DNA from: a virus
Virus record (IMG/VR): IMGVR_UViG_3300048597_000634
Coordinates: 141,545 to 205,544 of that record
Length of the DNA: 64,000 nucleotides
Direction: 5' to 3' (one strand)
Below, piece after piece: positions 8,968 to 16,008 of the stretch. The notes under the pieces are model-generated. The model saw nothing but the letters and a program-made list of their open reading frames with translations, ran no database searches and was not told the origin of the DNA. Position numbers and translations under genes: made by a program. Within the stretch, counting starts at the first letter, position 1, and every line of letters begins with the position of its first letter.

Positions 8968-9105
8968 TTAGCGCCATTGACTCTGCAATAGCACGGCAGC
9001 GCTGGCTCGGCGATTCTTAGCTTTAAGCCGCTTGTTGGCGTTTAAAGACCTAAGATAGGCAGTGGTCTTCGTTTGGTAGTTTAGTTGAGGTTGGTTAGTT
9101 TCCAT
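8968..9105 (-). CDS. short basic protein, 45 aa
   Basis: Reads METNQPQLNYQTKTTAYLRS, then a run rich in Lys and Arg (NANKRLKAKNRRAS) and ends QSQWR. Net charge is strongly positive, so RNA or DNA binding is possible. No homologue is known to me. A TATAAT lies 34-40 nt upstream of the start (9139-9144) and a terminator follows, so it may be a one-gene unit. Confidence 0.45.
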   Translation of the reverse strand: METNQPQLNYQTKTTAYLRSLNANKRLKAKNRRASAAVLLQSQWR

Positions 9106-9138
9106 GCTTGTTAGTTTGGTATAAATTTATACCATTTG

Positions 9139-9144
9139 ATTATA
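9139..9144 (-). promoter_or_regulatory. candidate -10 box
   Basis: TATAAT on the minus strand about 35 nt before the 45-aa gene. No convincing -35 box is seen 16-18 nt upstream, so this is tentative. Confidence 0.3.
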
Positions 9145-9146
9145 AC

Positions 9147-9410
9147 TTAAGGTTCTTCATCTTGGACTAGAAACGGCACCCATTTGGCGTGCCAGTCTGC
9201 CAAGATATGTTTGACAATGATGGTGGCTTCGGGGATGTAAGTAGTTAATGGTTCGTAGGAGTCGTCTGCTGGTGGAAGCCCGGTGTATTCGGTGATTAGG
9301 TTAGTGTTCATTAACCGGGTGGTGGTGCCGTCTGGTTTAGCGGCTTCGAGTAGTAAGGAGACTTTGTTTGGTTCTGGAAGGATTTCAAAGGTGCAAACTA
9401 AGTGAGTCAT
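9147..9410 (-). CDS. hypothetical protein, 87 aa
   Basis: Not recognised. It is an acidic soluble protein with beta-strand-like segments (HLVCTFEIL, KVSLLLEAAK) and a C-terminal helix ending in WVPFLVQDEEP. It is divergent from the plus-strand gene that starts at 9492, so the 81-nt gap probably holds promoters in both directions. Confidence 0.5.
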   Translation of the reverse strand: MTHLVCTFEILPEPNKVSLLLEAAKPDGTTTRLMNTNLITEYTGLPPADDSYEPLTTYIPEATIIVKHILADWHAKWVPFLVQDEEP

Positions 9411-9491
9411 GGTTGGTTAAAGGCGGCGCTTGATTAACTTTTTATCTGGCTGCGGCTAGGTTGAACGTAGTCGGACATTATCCCAACTACC

Positions 9492-9752
9492 ATGGCCAGT
9501 TTATTAGAGCTGTATAGGCTGCAAAATACACTTACGGGCGAGCAAATTAAGAGTTTGTATGAGGGTGAGTTTGACACTAACGCTTATACAGATGCTGAGA
9601 AGATTAAGCTGGCTTCTACTTTAGTAGTAGTACCTGTTCCCGTTACATCTACTTCTCCTGGACAAGTAGGAAATATTGCAGTTGACACGGATTACATCTA
9701 TGTTTGTGTTGCGTCTAATACATGGAAGAGAAATGTATTAACTGATTGGTAG
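9492..9752 (+). CDS. tail/virion-associated small protein-like ORF
   Basis: 86 aa on the plus strand, against the direction of nearly all neighbours. The C-terminal half has the pattern TSPGQVGNIAVDTDYIYVC followed by TWKRNVL and a terminal Trp, a module I associate with the ends of phage tail fibre and other virion proteins; the N-terminus has a TDAEK segment also common there. It may be a cut-down tail protein or a decoration module. The last 15 nt converge with a minus-strand small gene. Confidence 0.55.
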   Translation: MASLLELYRLQNTLTGEQIKSLYEGEFDTNAYTDAEKIKLASTLVVVPVPVTSTSPGQVGNIAVDTDYIYVCVASNTWKRNVLTDW

Positions 9753-9950
9753 TCTGTATCGCTGTGCATAGCTAGCCTCAACATACTGCCCTACGAGCCC
9801 TTTAGGGATGAACGAGAAAATCCATGCATAGGAGCACTTATAGATCAAAGGCATAAGAGATTCGATTTTTAAGTGGTGGGCTACATGTAAGCACATCAAG
9901 TCTCTATCAAAGACTAGCCTTCGTGGTTTAGTTCTTGCTTTGGTTAGCAT
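9738..9950 (-). CDS. MLTK-leader small protein, 70 aa
   Basis: Begins MLTKARTKPRRL and continues with basic and aromatic residues; no domain recognised. The leader reads ATGCTAACCAAA. It ends 15 nt inside the convergent tail-like ORF and starts 1 nt after the ligase stop. It is isolated from the main array. Confidence 0.6.
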   Translation of the reverse strand: MLTKARTKPRRLVFDRDLMCLHVAHHLKIESLMPLIYKCSYAWIFSFIPKGLVGQYVEASYAQRYRLPIS

Positions 9951-9951
9951 A

Positions 9952-12222
9952 TTACTCGTAGTCCCTAAATGCTACACCAATAGGGAATCGTGGCAGACCA
10001 TCATCTGTATAACCATGGTGCTTAATGGTTATTAAGGTTTGTGATTCCGGCGGGTTGTCATAAACTTCCTGCTTCTGTGCTACCGTGCCTTGCATTTTAG
10101 CCTTAAACACCAGACCAATACACGTCGAACACTCAGCTATTAGGTCTTCAACGCCCCGCTGCCCTAACAAGAACCTCTCAAAGACGAACTCATTGGTATC
10201 GTACTCCTTAACCTTCAGTAGGTTGCTAGACCGCTGCCCTTGGTCGTAAGTGCCATTAAGGAGACGGATCATTACACCCTCGTAACCTTCGCTAACGTAG
10301 TGCATGTGAAGCTCCATCACTTCCTCCTTGTTGTCGCAGGTAGAGGTAGGTAGGGCTTTAACATGCTGCCAACTAATAGTGGATGTCAGGCGGCGCACCT
10401 CCAACTCCCGCTCTAGCTGCTTCTGATCGTTGACAATGTCGTAGACCCAGAACTCTAGCTGTAAGGATTGCTCTTGTTGTTTCTTAACAGCAGAGACAAT
10501 CTCTTGGAAGGTTAGCTCTCTAGTGAATATCTCCCCGTCGAGGATGACAGGCTGGGTGAGCTTCTCTTCTAGTTCCTTTTTGATGTGCCCTAGCGTAGTG
10601 TACTTTTTGCCGGTGCGGGACAGGAAAGTAACGGTCTTACCGTCGAACACAGCCAGGGCTCTACAATTGTGAATAACAACGCCGTTAGCGACGTAGTTAT
10701 GATTGTCTTCTACCTCTAGGTCGTACTTAGTGTATGGGGCAGAGCTACGCTTAGCTTTAGTTTTATGAAACTTACTCCAAGCGAACTCGTCTTTTGCGGC
10801 TTGCACGTAGTCTTCCGTAGGGAAGTAATATTTGTACTCTACTCCTTTACAATGGCACTTCCGTAAACTGTTAAGTAAATAAAGAGTGTCTTTAGTGTTG
10901 AACTGTAGGAATATTCCAGAGCAATTAGTGGTGTCGACACGTTTATCCCGTATTTCTGTAGGCGTGCAATGCCACTTTTTCTGAAAGTATTCGACAAACA
11001 CTTTTATCTGGTCGAGAGAGTGCTTATGTGTGGATATACTTAGCACCGGTGTGTTAGGGTTTCCGTTGTTAAAGCTTATACTTCCGTCATCTGCAATCCA
11101 TAGACTTAGAGCTTCTGGGCTCATGTATTTACACATGTTATCGTATGTGATGTGCTTCCTGTGCCCTAGCCGCTTACAGTGCCCTGTAAAGTAGATTAAC
11201 TCGATAGGAAAGTCTGTCTTACTTAATGCGACACTATCAAACCGATAGCCTTTAGACCCATAACCTGTTGTGTATTCGGTACACCTACCATCTAAGTTTA
11301 GAGTCTTAACCTTAAAATCGAATAGCTCTTTATTGGTATGACTAAAAGCTAATCTGTAACTGGTACCGCTACCTCTTTTTTCTATGTTCATTATGCTATC
11401 CCCCAGTAAGGTGCCAAAGACAAGAGACGTTCTATACTCGGAGAAGCAATTTACGTAGATTAAATCTTCCTTCTCATTAAGGTCGCGAGCTTCTTTCCAG
11501 CCTTGGTTGGTAAAGTATTTATGGTTGGCAGTTGTCTTCAATCGTGTACCTGTAGGCAGAGTAACATCTAACCAATCTTTGTACTTAGAGCTTCCGTTAT
11601 TAAACCAATTTGTTATGGGCTTGTACTCAAAGACCTTTTTGGCTTCGTTGTAAGAGAGCACTTCCACCTTCATTTTGGTCTCTACTATCTCTTCAATGCT
11701 TATTAGTCCTTTATTAGTAGAGACTAGAGTTTTACCGTAGACGCAGCCGTCCAATTTGGGCTGCACAAGGCAGCGGTACTTAACTTTATTCCACTTCACG
11801 GACTGGGCTAGCATTGGCTTCCGCATTCCGTTAGCGTCAGTGTTAAAGGTAGGTAGAGCGGCTTCTAAAGCATTCTTTAAATGCGAATAGAGAGTATTCT
11901 CGTAGGAGAAAGCTGACGCGGCTGTTCCTTCTACCCAAGAGATGCCTAGGTCTTCTAAAGACTTGTAGCCCTCGTCTTGCTTCTTCTTCCAGTCGCTGCG
12001 GGCTTCAGACTCGGCTTGTTGTTGGGGTGTCGTGGCGTTACTTCTGTTTAAGTTCTTACCTTCGCTAATGGTCTTGATGTTAACGAGGGGTTTGTCGGTG
12101 CCGTACTGTCCTGAGGTCTTGATGACCTGATACTCGTCGGAGCCGAGGACAGCTTCAGTCTCGATCTCCCAATAGGCTATAGATAGATTCTTTGTGCGCT
12201 TGTAAAGTATTGGTAGTTTCAT
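9952..12222 (-). CDS. ATP-dependent DNA ligase interrupted by an intein
   Basis: 756 codons; 396 aa after intein removal. Extein landmarks: N-terminal YKRTKNLSIAYWEIE domain, VQPKLDG (adenylated Lys156 of motif I) joined after splicing to CRALAVF, FLSRTGK (motif Ia/III region), LDGEIF, EGVMIRLLNG and LLKVKEY (motif V). It would seal nicks in duplex DNA via a ligase-AMP intermediate; the active site exists only after the intein leaves. The start overlaps the DUF1828-like gene by 68 nt, but the YKRT...YWEIE segment argues that this early start is real. It is transcribed with the small-gene array upstream. Confidence 0.9.
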   Translation of the reverse strand: MKLPILYKRTKNLSIAYWEIETEAVLGSDEYQVIKTSGQYGTDKPLVNIKTISEGKNLNRSNATTPQQQAESEARSDWKKKQDEGYKSLEDLGISWVEGTAASAFSYENTLYSHLKNALEAALPTFNTDANGMRKPMLAQSVKWNKVKYRCLVQPKLDGCVYGKTLVSTNKGLISIEEIVETKMKVEVLSYNEAKKVFEYKPITNWFNNGSSKYKDWLDVTLPTGTRLKTTANHKYFTNQGWKEARDLNEKEDLIYVNCFSEYRTSLVFGTLLGDSIMNIEKRGSGTSYRLAFSHTNKELFDFKVKTLNLDGRCTEYTTGYGSKGYRFDSVALSKTDFPIELIYFTGHCKRLGHRKHITYDNMCKYMSPEALSLWIADDGSISFNNGNPNTPVLSISTHKHSLDQIKVFVEYFQKKWHCTPTEIRDKRVDTTNCSGIFLQFNTKDTLYLLNSLRKCHCKGVEYKYYFPTEDYVQAAKDEFAWSKFHKTKAKRSSAPYTKYDLEVEDNHNYVANGVVIHNCRALAVFDGKTVTFLSRTGKKYTTLGHIKKELEEKLTQPVILDGEIFTRELTFQEIVSAVKKQQEQSLQLEFWVYDIVNDQKQLERELEVRRLTSTISWQHVKALPTSTCDNKEEVMELHMHYVSEGYEGVMIRLLNGTYDQGQRSSNLLKVKEYDTNEFVFERFLLGQRGVEDLIAECSTCIGLVFKAKMQGTVAQKQEVYDNPPESQTLITIKHHGYTDDGLPRFPIGVAFRDYE
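10666..11745 (-). mobile_element. intein with LAGLIDADG endonuclease in the ligase KxDG motif
   Basis: 360 residues, precursor positions 160-519. The N-end starts with Cys1 (CVYGKTLVSTNKG, block A), then a TANHKYFT block B with the splicing His. The endonuclease motifs are FGTLLGDSIM and LSLWIADDGSI. The C-end shows YDLEVEDNHNYVANGVVIHN followed by Cys+1. All splicing residues (Cys1, block B His, penultimate His, Asn, Cys+1) are present, so splicing should be active. Both LAGLIDADG-type motifs keep acidic residues, so homing may also be active. Confidence 0.92.
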
Positions 12223-12553
12223 GAAGGCTGGTTAAGTATGTAATGGTTAAAGCTAGATGCTCTACTTCCTCTTTTGTCGGCTGACAGTTGTACAGTCTGA
12301 GTACGCCCTTGTAGAGTCTTATATCCGGCGGCAGCTTTAGTTTGGGCTTTTCTTTATCAAGGCTGTGGAACCACCGTAAAGTCTCTCCGAGGTCTACTAG
12401 GATACTAGAGGTAGGCATATAGTAGATGTCAATCAGGTCACCGTCTGGGTAGGTGAATGGGGTGCGTATACGGGTTAGAGGTCCGAAGACGCAGCACTTG
12501 TAGTCGGAACCCAATTCAGTCTGTATCTTGCTTGTAATCCTATCAAGTGCCAT
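12155..12553 (-). CDS. DUF1828-like protein, 132 aa
   Basis: Has FTYPDGDLIDIYY, a short spacer and ILVDLGETLRWF, which resembles the DUF1828 signature (an acidic turn followed by D-x-G-E-T). This domain occurs in phage and plasmid proteins of unknown function. The final 68 nt overlap the ligase start in another frame, a long overlap for this window. Just downstream of the small-gene array. Confidence 0.5.
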   Translation of the reverse strand: MALDRITSKIQTELGSDYKCCVFGPLTRIRTPFTYPDGDLIDIYYMPTSSILVDLGETLRWFHSLDKEKPKLKLPPDIRLYKGVLRLYNCQPTKEEVEHLALTITYLTSLHETTNTLQAHKESIYSLLGDRD

Positions 12554-12593
12554 GTTGTTATTTGTAGTAAGAAAGGGTGCTTGGGGAGCTCTT

Positions 12594-12824
12594 CTAGGAA
12601 CCTAGGACAGCTTCATGCTGTTGTTGTTGAAGTAGCTGGTACAAGTCGAATCTACATACGTCCTTGTGGAAGTTGAAGATAGAATTTCGGCTTAGATGCG
12701 ATTTGTGGTGTACATCTGGTCGACGCGCCTTAAGCTTTTTCAATGCGTCTAGAAGAACGATGATCTCAAGACGATCTTTTACTTTTGCGGCTTTGATAGT
12801 CATAACCGTTTGTTTGGTGATCAT
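12594..12824 (-). CDS. MLTK-leader small protein, 76 aa (MITK)
   Basis: Starts MITKQTVMTIKAAKVKDR and continues with a leucine/lysine helix (LDALKKLKARR) and a Gln-rich tail. The start ATGATC overlaps the preceding gene's stop as ATGA. No known domain. Confidence 0.6.
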   Translation of the reverse strand: MITKQTVMTIKAAKVKDRLEIIVLLDALKKLKARRPDVHHKSHLSRNSIFNFHKDVCRFDLYQLLQQQQHEAVLGS

Positions 12825-13078
12825 GGAAGTACTCTGAACTTGCTTTCTTTTAAGGCTCTAAGCGCATCTTCTGTAAATCGCTTAAACAGTCGATAAAGAT
12901 AGAGGTTCACCTTATTAAGGTACATGTCGGCCTTATTGAACCCGCTATAGTCCCAGCTGTTTTTGTTAAGCGCAAAGTACTCTACAGCGCACAACTTCTT
13001 TCTTAACCTATCAATATCTTTTAGTCTCAGGCGGTTGGGCTTTCTAATGTAAACCTTGGCTAGTTGTTTGGTGAGCAT
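12821..13078 (-). CDS. MLTK-leader small protein, 85 aa
   Basis: Starts MLTKQLAKVYIRKPNRLR at the ATG at 13076-13078. An upstream GTG (13147) would add 23 residues that look unrelated and overlap the neighbour. It is rich in Lys, Tyr and Leu helices. Overlaps the upstream gene by 35 nt. Confidence 0.6.
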   Translation of the reverse strand: MLTKQLAKVYIRKPNRLRLKDIDRLRKKLCAVEYFALNKNSWDYSGFNKADMYLNKVNLYLYRLFKRFTEDALRALKESKFRVLP

Positions 13079-13268
13079 CAATAGTCTTTGTGTAGGAGGC
13101 GATGCCTCTGAATATATCGTAGATATCGCTTCTTGCTTCGTGAACACTTGGGCTGAGCATCATATTCCCGAAGAGCTTTGCTCTTATCTCACCAATCTCT
13201 GAGACAAAGGAGCAATACATTGTCTCCGGGTCCTCCCTGGCCTTTTTAGCTATATGTTTACTCAACAT
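13044..13268 (-). CDS. MLTK-leader small protein, 74 aa (MLSK)
   Basis: Starts MLSKHIAKKAREDPET; leader ATGTTGAGTAAA. The stop of the preceding gene (13258-13260) is the TAA inside this leader, an 11-nt overlap. A central SEIGEIRAKLFGNMM helix is present; no known function. Confidence 0.6.
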   Translation of the reverse strand: MLSKHIAKKAREDPETMYCSFVSEIGEIRAKLFGNMMLSPSVHEARSDIYDIFRGIASYTKTIDAHQTTSQGLH

Positions 13269-13452
13269 AGACTACTATCTCTCTAAGAGGGTTAGGGGCG
13301 CTTGAGTACTCGAAGGGACTGACTCTAGGCGGAGGGAGTTTGGAGAGGTAGTAGGTTCTTTTCTGCACTCGGCTTTTACCGTCTTCGTCAAGGTTTTCCC
13401 ACCGACTGTAAGAGTAAAGTAGGTAATACTTCTGAGGCTCAGGCTTCGTCAT
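13258..13452 (-). CDS. small hypothetical protein, 64 aa
   Basis: Starts MTKPEPQKYYLLYSYSRW, an aberrant leader lacking the second residue. Tyr/Arg/Pro rich. Its stop lies in the leader of the next gene and its start overlaps the previous gene by 14 nt. Unrecognised. Confidence 0.5.
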   Translation of the reverse strand: MTKPEPQKYYLLYSYSRWENLDEDGKSRVQKRTYYLSKLPPPRVSPFEYSSAPNPLREIVVYVE

Positions 13453-13840
13453 CTTTGTCCACTGTGTAGTCTGCTATACGGAATATCCCACGCTTGACTA
13501 CATCTTTAACCCAAGCTTTGAGTTCTTCCTGTATCTGCTTTTCGCCTGCTTCTTCCGGGTCGGTATCCGTTGGGTAGCAGAAATCCACACCGAAGTTGTA
13601 GGTGTACTTGTAGGGCTTAACAGGCTCTTTTGGGCGCTCTTCTATCTTCTCTGTTACGTCTTCCGGGCTCACCCCGTAGACCTCAGGAAGGACGGATAGA
13701 ACTTTAATGGTGCAGCCTTTGGATAGGTCTAGCTGCTGGTGTAACTCGTCGACTCGGGCTTGAGCTTCGGTTAGGTTAGCAGCTTCAAACTCTACTTCGA
13801 CGTGTTCCTCTCTTAGTCCGGTAACGGTATAGGTTGGCAT
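13439..13840 (-). CDS. hypothetical protein, 133 aa
   Basis: Acidic protein with a ferredoxin-like strand/helix N-terminus (MPTYTVTGLREEHVEVEFEA) and a basic helix in the C-terminal third. It lacks the MLTK leader. Overlaps of 14 nt downstream and 28 nt upstream show tight packing within the array. Confidence 0.55.
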   Translation of the reverse strand: MPTYTVTGLREEHVEVEFEAANLTEAQARVDELHQQLDLSKGCTIKVLSVLPEVYGVSPEDVTEKIEERPKEPVKPYKYTYNFGVDFCYPTDTDPEEAGEKQIQEELKAWVKDVVKRGIFRIADYTVDKDDEA

Positions 13841-14037
13841 GATATAAAAAGTCCGTAGATGGGTAGGTTGTAGTGCATCTCTCTTATGTCTTCGACTATG
13901 TCGAATATCTCAGATGTTAGGTCGAACCCAAATCTTGAGTAGGTGGCTTCTTTAAGCTCATTGATTGGGCTTTTAAGCACAGTGTCTCTCCAAGAGGTTC
14001 TGACTTTAATGTTACTTAGTAGCTTTTTAGTTAGCAT
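13813..14037 (-). CDS. MLTK-leader small protein, 74 aa
   Basis: Starts MLTKKLLSNIKVRTSWRD, preceded by a Shine-Dalgarno-like AGAGGA (aagaggacaaaATG). It carries a SRFGFDLTSEIFDIVEDI segment similar in pattern to the neighbouring gene at 13044. Function unknown. Confidence 0.6.
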   Translation of the reverse strand: MLTKKLLSNIKVRTSWRDTVLKSPINELKEATYSRFGFDLTSEIFDIVEDIREMHYNLPIYGLFISCQPIPLPD

Positions 14038-14066
14038 TTTGTCCTCTTAGAGGTCTTTAAAGAGAG

Positions 14067-14300
14067 TTAGCGGAAAGAATTGGTCCCGAACATCTTCGAC
14101 GATGTCAAAGGTCTCTGGTGTTGAGATAGTTGTCTGTAGCGGTCTTTTATTAGCAACCCGGCGTCGTAAATCTTTTTACTTACACACAGGTCTGAGTGAA
14201 GGCGCCTAAACAGACAGCTATATATCGGTCTAATTGTGACCTTAGGAGTCTTGATGTCTAAACGTTTAGGACATGACGCTGCGGTTTGCTTAGTCAGCAT
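14067..14300 (-). CDS. MLTK-leader small protein, 77 aa
   Basis: Starts MLTKQTAASCPKRLD. The leader ATGCTGACTAAG supplies the TAA stop of the gene upstream (11-nt overlap). Basic, with a C-terminal RYRQLSQHQRP stretch. Confidence 0.6.
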   Translation of the reverse strand: MLTKQTAASCPKRLDIKTPKVTIRPIYSCLFRRLHSDLCVSKKIYDAGLLIKDRYRQLSQHQRPLTSSKMFGTNSFR

Positions 14301-14508
14301 TCTTCATTAACCCCGTTAACAACCCAACAGTTATTGGTCTGTAGAACACCCAACTATGTCTGAAGTTTCTCTTGGATGACATGTCTATCGCCGGGCATCT
14401 TCTTTGCATTTTATCTTTAATGGTTAGGCGCACGGAAGTGTACTGGCGCAGTCCCCGGTACTCTTGGTAGACAAACCGGTCGCGCACTAACCTTTCTTTA
14501 GTTAACAT
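14290..14508 (-). CDS. MLTK-leader small protein, 72 aa
   Basis: Starts MLTKERLVRDRFVYQEY; strongly basic (RRCPAIDMSSKRNFRHSW). Leader ATGTTAACTAAA. Ends 11 nt inside the next leader. Confidence 0.6.
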   Translation of the reverse strand: MLTKERLVRDRFVYQEYRGLRQYTSVRLTIKDKMQRRCPAIDMSSKRNFRHSWVFYRPITVGLLTGLMKNAD

Positions 14509-14512
14509 TGTG

Positions 14513-14716
14513 TTAAAACCACCCCCTATATTTATCTTTGGTGATGACTAACGAGATGGTGTAGAGCATTTCATTGATAAGCGGTAGGTTATGTTCATGG
14601 AGCTTCACCCTAAACACGTTCTTAGAGCTTATCGCCGCCCTAAGGTTTCTTTGCAACCAACCAGTGTGGTTAATGACCCTTACTTTGCGGCCCTCAACGG
14701 TTTCTTTAGTTAACAC
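14513..14716 (-). CDS. MLTK-leader small protein, 67 aa (GTG start)
   Basis: GTG start, leader GTGTTAACTAAA with AGAGGA upstream. Forms a subgroup with 14706-14873: both have an LR-A-SS-NV-R segment and a hydrophobic MxYxxSxVI helix near the end. The leader's TAA ends the upstream gene (11-nt overlap). Confidence 0.62.
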   Translation of the reverse strand: MLTKETVEGRKVRVINHTGWLQRNLRAAISSKNVFRVKLHEHNLPLINEMLYTISLVITKDKYRGWF

Positions 14717-14873
14717 TGTGTCCTCTTTTATTGCGGATGACCATGGATACTGCGTAGATCATGCGGTTAGTTGGCATTCTTCTATAAACGTTATTGCTGC
14801 TGACCGCCTCCCGTAGTTTGTAATTTACCTGTTTATCCTTCAACCTCTTCTGACCAAGGTTCTTCGTCAACAT
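14706..14873 (-). CDS. MLTK-leader small protein, 55 aa
   Basis: Start set at the internal ATG giving MLTKNLGQKRLKDKQ. Paralogue of 14513-14716: LREAVSSNNVYR and MIYAVSMVIRNK match LRAAISSKNVFR and MLYTISLVITKD, direct evidence for duplication within the array. Confidence 0.62.
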   Translation of the reverse strand: MLTKNLGQKRLKDKQVNYKLREAVSSNNVYRRMPTNRMIYAVSMVIRNKRGHSVN

Positions 14874-15099
14874 TTGTATAACCGTTATAAACATCTATAG
14901 CTTTAGTCAGGTCATCTCCTTGATATAGAGTGGTAGACCTCCGCTGATACCCTTCGGACTCTTCTACAAAATACCGACCATTGGCATCGTAGTGGAACGT
15001 AATGAGCTTATTATTTACACCAGTGGCGGCGGCGTATAGCCAGCGCCGGGTAGTGATGTAATCAAGGACTTGCTCGGGCTTAAGGTTGGTCATTTCCAT
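14833..15099 (-). CDS. hypothetical protein, 88 aa
   Basis: Acidic protein lacking the MLTK leader (MEMTNLKPEQVLDYI). It has a WLYAAATG helix, a beta-strand FHYDANGRYFVEE and an acidic tail. Overlaps the next small gene by 41 nt and the preceding one by 10 nt. Unrecognised. Confidence 0.55.
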   Translation of the reverse strand: MEMTNLKPEQVLDYITTRRWLYAAATGVNNKLITFHYDANGRYFVEESEGYQRRSTTLYQGDDLTKAIDVYNGYTNVDEEPWSEEVEG

Positions 15100-15302
15100 T
15101 TGGTCAGATAATTGTTTAATAATCCGTCATTGTTTTGTAGAGTCCTACCTACTGAATGGTTAATGTCTGGTGGCGTCAAGTACTCATCGTACTCTATATC
15201 AATATCAAGCTCTAGGCTCTGACTAATGCTAGAAATAAGGTTGTATAGTGCTTGGTCTATGCTTCGTTGATGGTTAGCACGGCACGGCGCTTTACTTAAC
15301 AT
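15090..15302 (-). CDS. MLTK-leader small protein, 70 aa (MLSK)
   Basis: Starts MLSKAPCRANHQRSID (leader ATGTTAAGTAAA); more acidic than most members (ELDIDIEYDEYLTPPD). No known domain. Confidence 0.58.
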   Translation of the reverse strand: MLSKAPCRANHQRSIDQALYNLISSISQSLELDIDIEYDEYLTPPDINHSVGRTLQNNDGLLNNYLTKWK

Positions 15303-15342
15303 GAGTGATTGTTGTTTTTAGACTTATTACATCTTAATCACT

Positions 15343-15537
15343 TCACCTTATTAGTCCACTATAAACATCCAAAATAAAACCTACTTCACTATCAAGCGAG
15401 TGGCTACTGCTGAGGATGCCATAGTGAGTATTACCCAAATGTAATGCGCGCTCCAATGTCTGGTATTTAACCCACATAACGTCGTCTATAGGGCGACGCA
15501 TAGACACTATGCTCCAGGTTGATCGTTTAGACAGCAT
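15343..15537 (-). CDS. MLTK-leader small protein, 64 aa (MLSK)
   Basis: Starts MLSKRSTWSIVSMRRP; leader ATGCTGTCTAAA gives the TAA stop of the membrane protein upstream (11-nt overlap). The C-terminus is a hydrophobic strand (EVGFILDVYSGLIR). Confidence 0.6.
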   Translation of the reverse strand: MLSKRSTWSIVSMRRPIDDVMWVKYQTLERALHLGNTHYGILSSSHSLDSEVGFILDVYSGLIR

Positions 15538-15664
15538 AAGCGCCGGCGATAGCCCACCCTACGACCAAACACAAGGCTAGCTTTAGGTTAATGGGTAGTC
15601 TGTATTTAAAGAGCCAATACAGGGAAATGGCGCCGCCGGCCAGATAAATAAGTTGTTGGTTCAT
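15527..15664 (-). CDS. small membrane protein, 45 aa
   Basis: MNQQLIYLAGGAISLYWLF, a short basic loop (KYRLP), then a second hydrophobic helix (LALCLVVGWAIAGAYA). Two transmembrane helices with a positively charged turn. Could act at the membrane in lysis or exclusion; not recognisable as a known family. Stop within the next MLSK leader. Confidence 0.5.
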   Translation of the reverse strand: MNQQLIYLAGGAISLYWLFKYRLPINLKLALCLVVGWAIAGAYAV

Positions 15665-15672
15665 GATGTATC

Positions 15673-15903
15673 TTAGATGTTCATGATCAAGTGGTTAAAG
15701 CAATCAACTGCGTTCTGGTGGCCACTGCCCAACATCAAAGCGTGGAACACAGTCCACAGCTGTTCTTCGTTGTCGAACTGCAATGTATGACCGTTTTCTG
15801 TAAGAATCCAATGAGTAGTTGGCTCTGTATGTTTAGTGAACGTGCAACCTTTCTTCTCACATAGAAGTGTTATGATTCGTTCCATCGTTTCTAAGTCGTC
15901 CAT
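15673..15903 (-). CDS. hypothetical protein, 76 aa
   Basis: Acidic N-terminus (MDDLETMERIITLLCEKKG), a TTHWILTENGHTLQF strand pair and a C-terminal helix. It lacks the leader motif. A terminator-like hairpin lies upstream of it at 15936-15966. Function unknown. Confidence 0.5.
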   Translation of the reverse strand: MDDLETMERIITLLCEKKGCTFTKHTEPTTHWILTENGHTLQFDNEEQLWTVFHALMLGSGHQNAVDCFNHLIMNI

Positions 15904-15935
15904 GATTTTTAAAGGTAGGTTGTTGGTTAATAGTA

Positions 15936-15966
15936 ATAGAAAAGCCTCTGCCGGTTAGGGCGAGGC
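15936..15966 (-). terminator. intrinsic terminator (minus strand)
   Basis: The minus strand reads GCCTCGCC-CTAACC-GGCAGAGGC followed by TTTTCT, just after the stop of the gene at 16009. A good stem with a U-tract. Confidence 0.6.
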
Positions 15967-16008
15967 TATGCGGTTGAGTATAGGCGTGGCTATTAATGGT
16001 CTTTTTAC

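Noticed and set aside
13079-13147. Longer GTG start for the gene at 12821 (MFTKQEAI)
   Set aside because: It looks a little like a leader but lies inside the neighbour and the internal MLTK start fits the array better.
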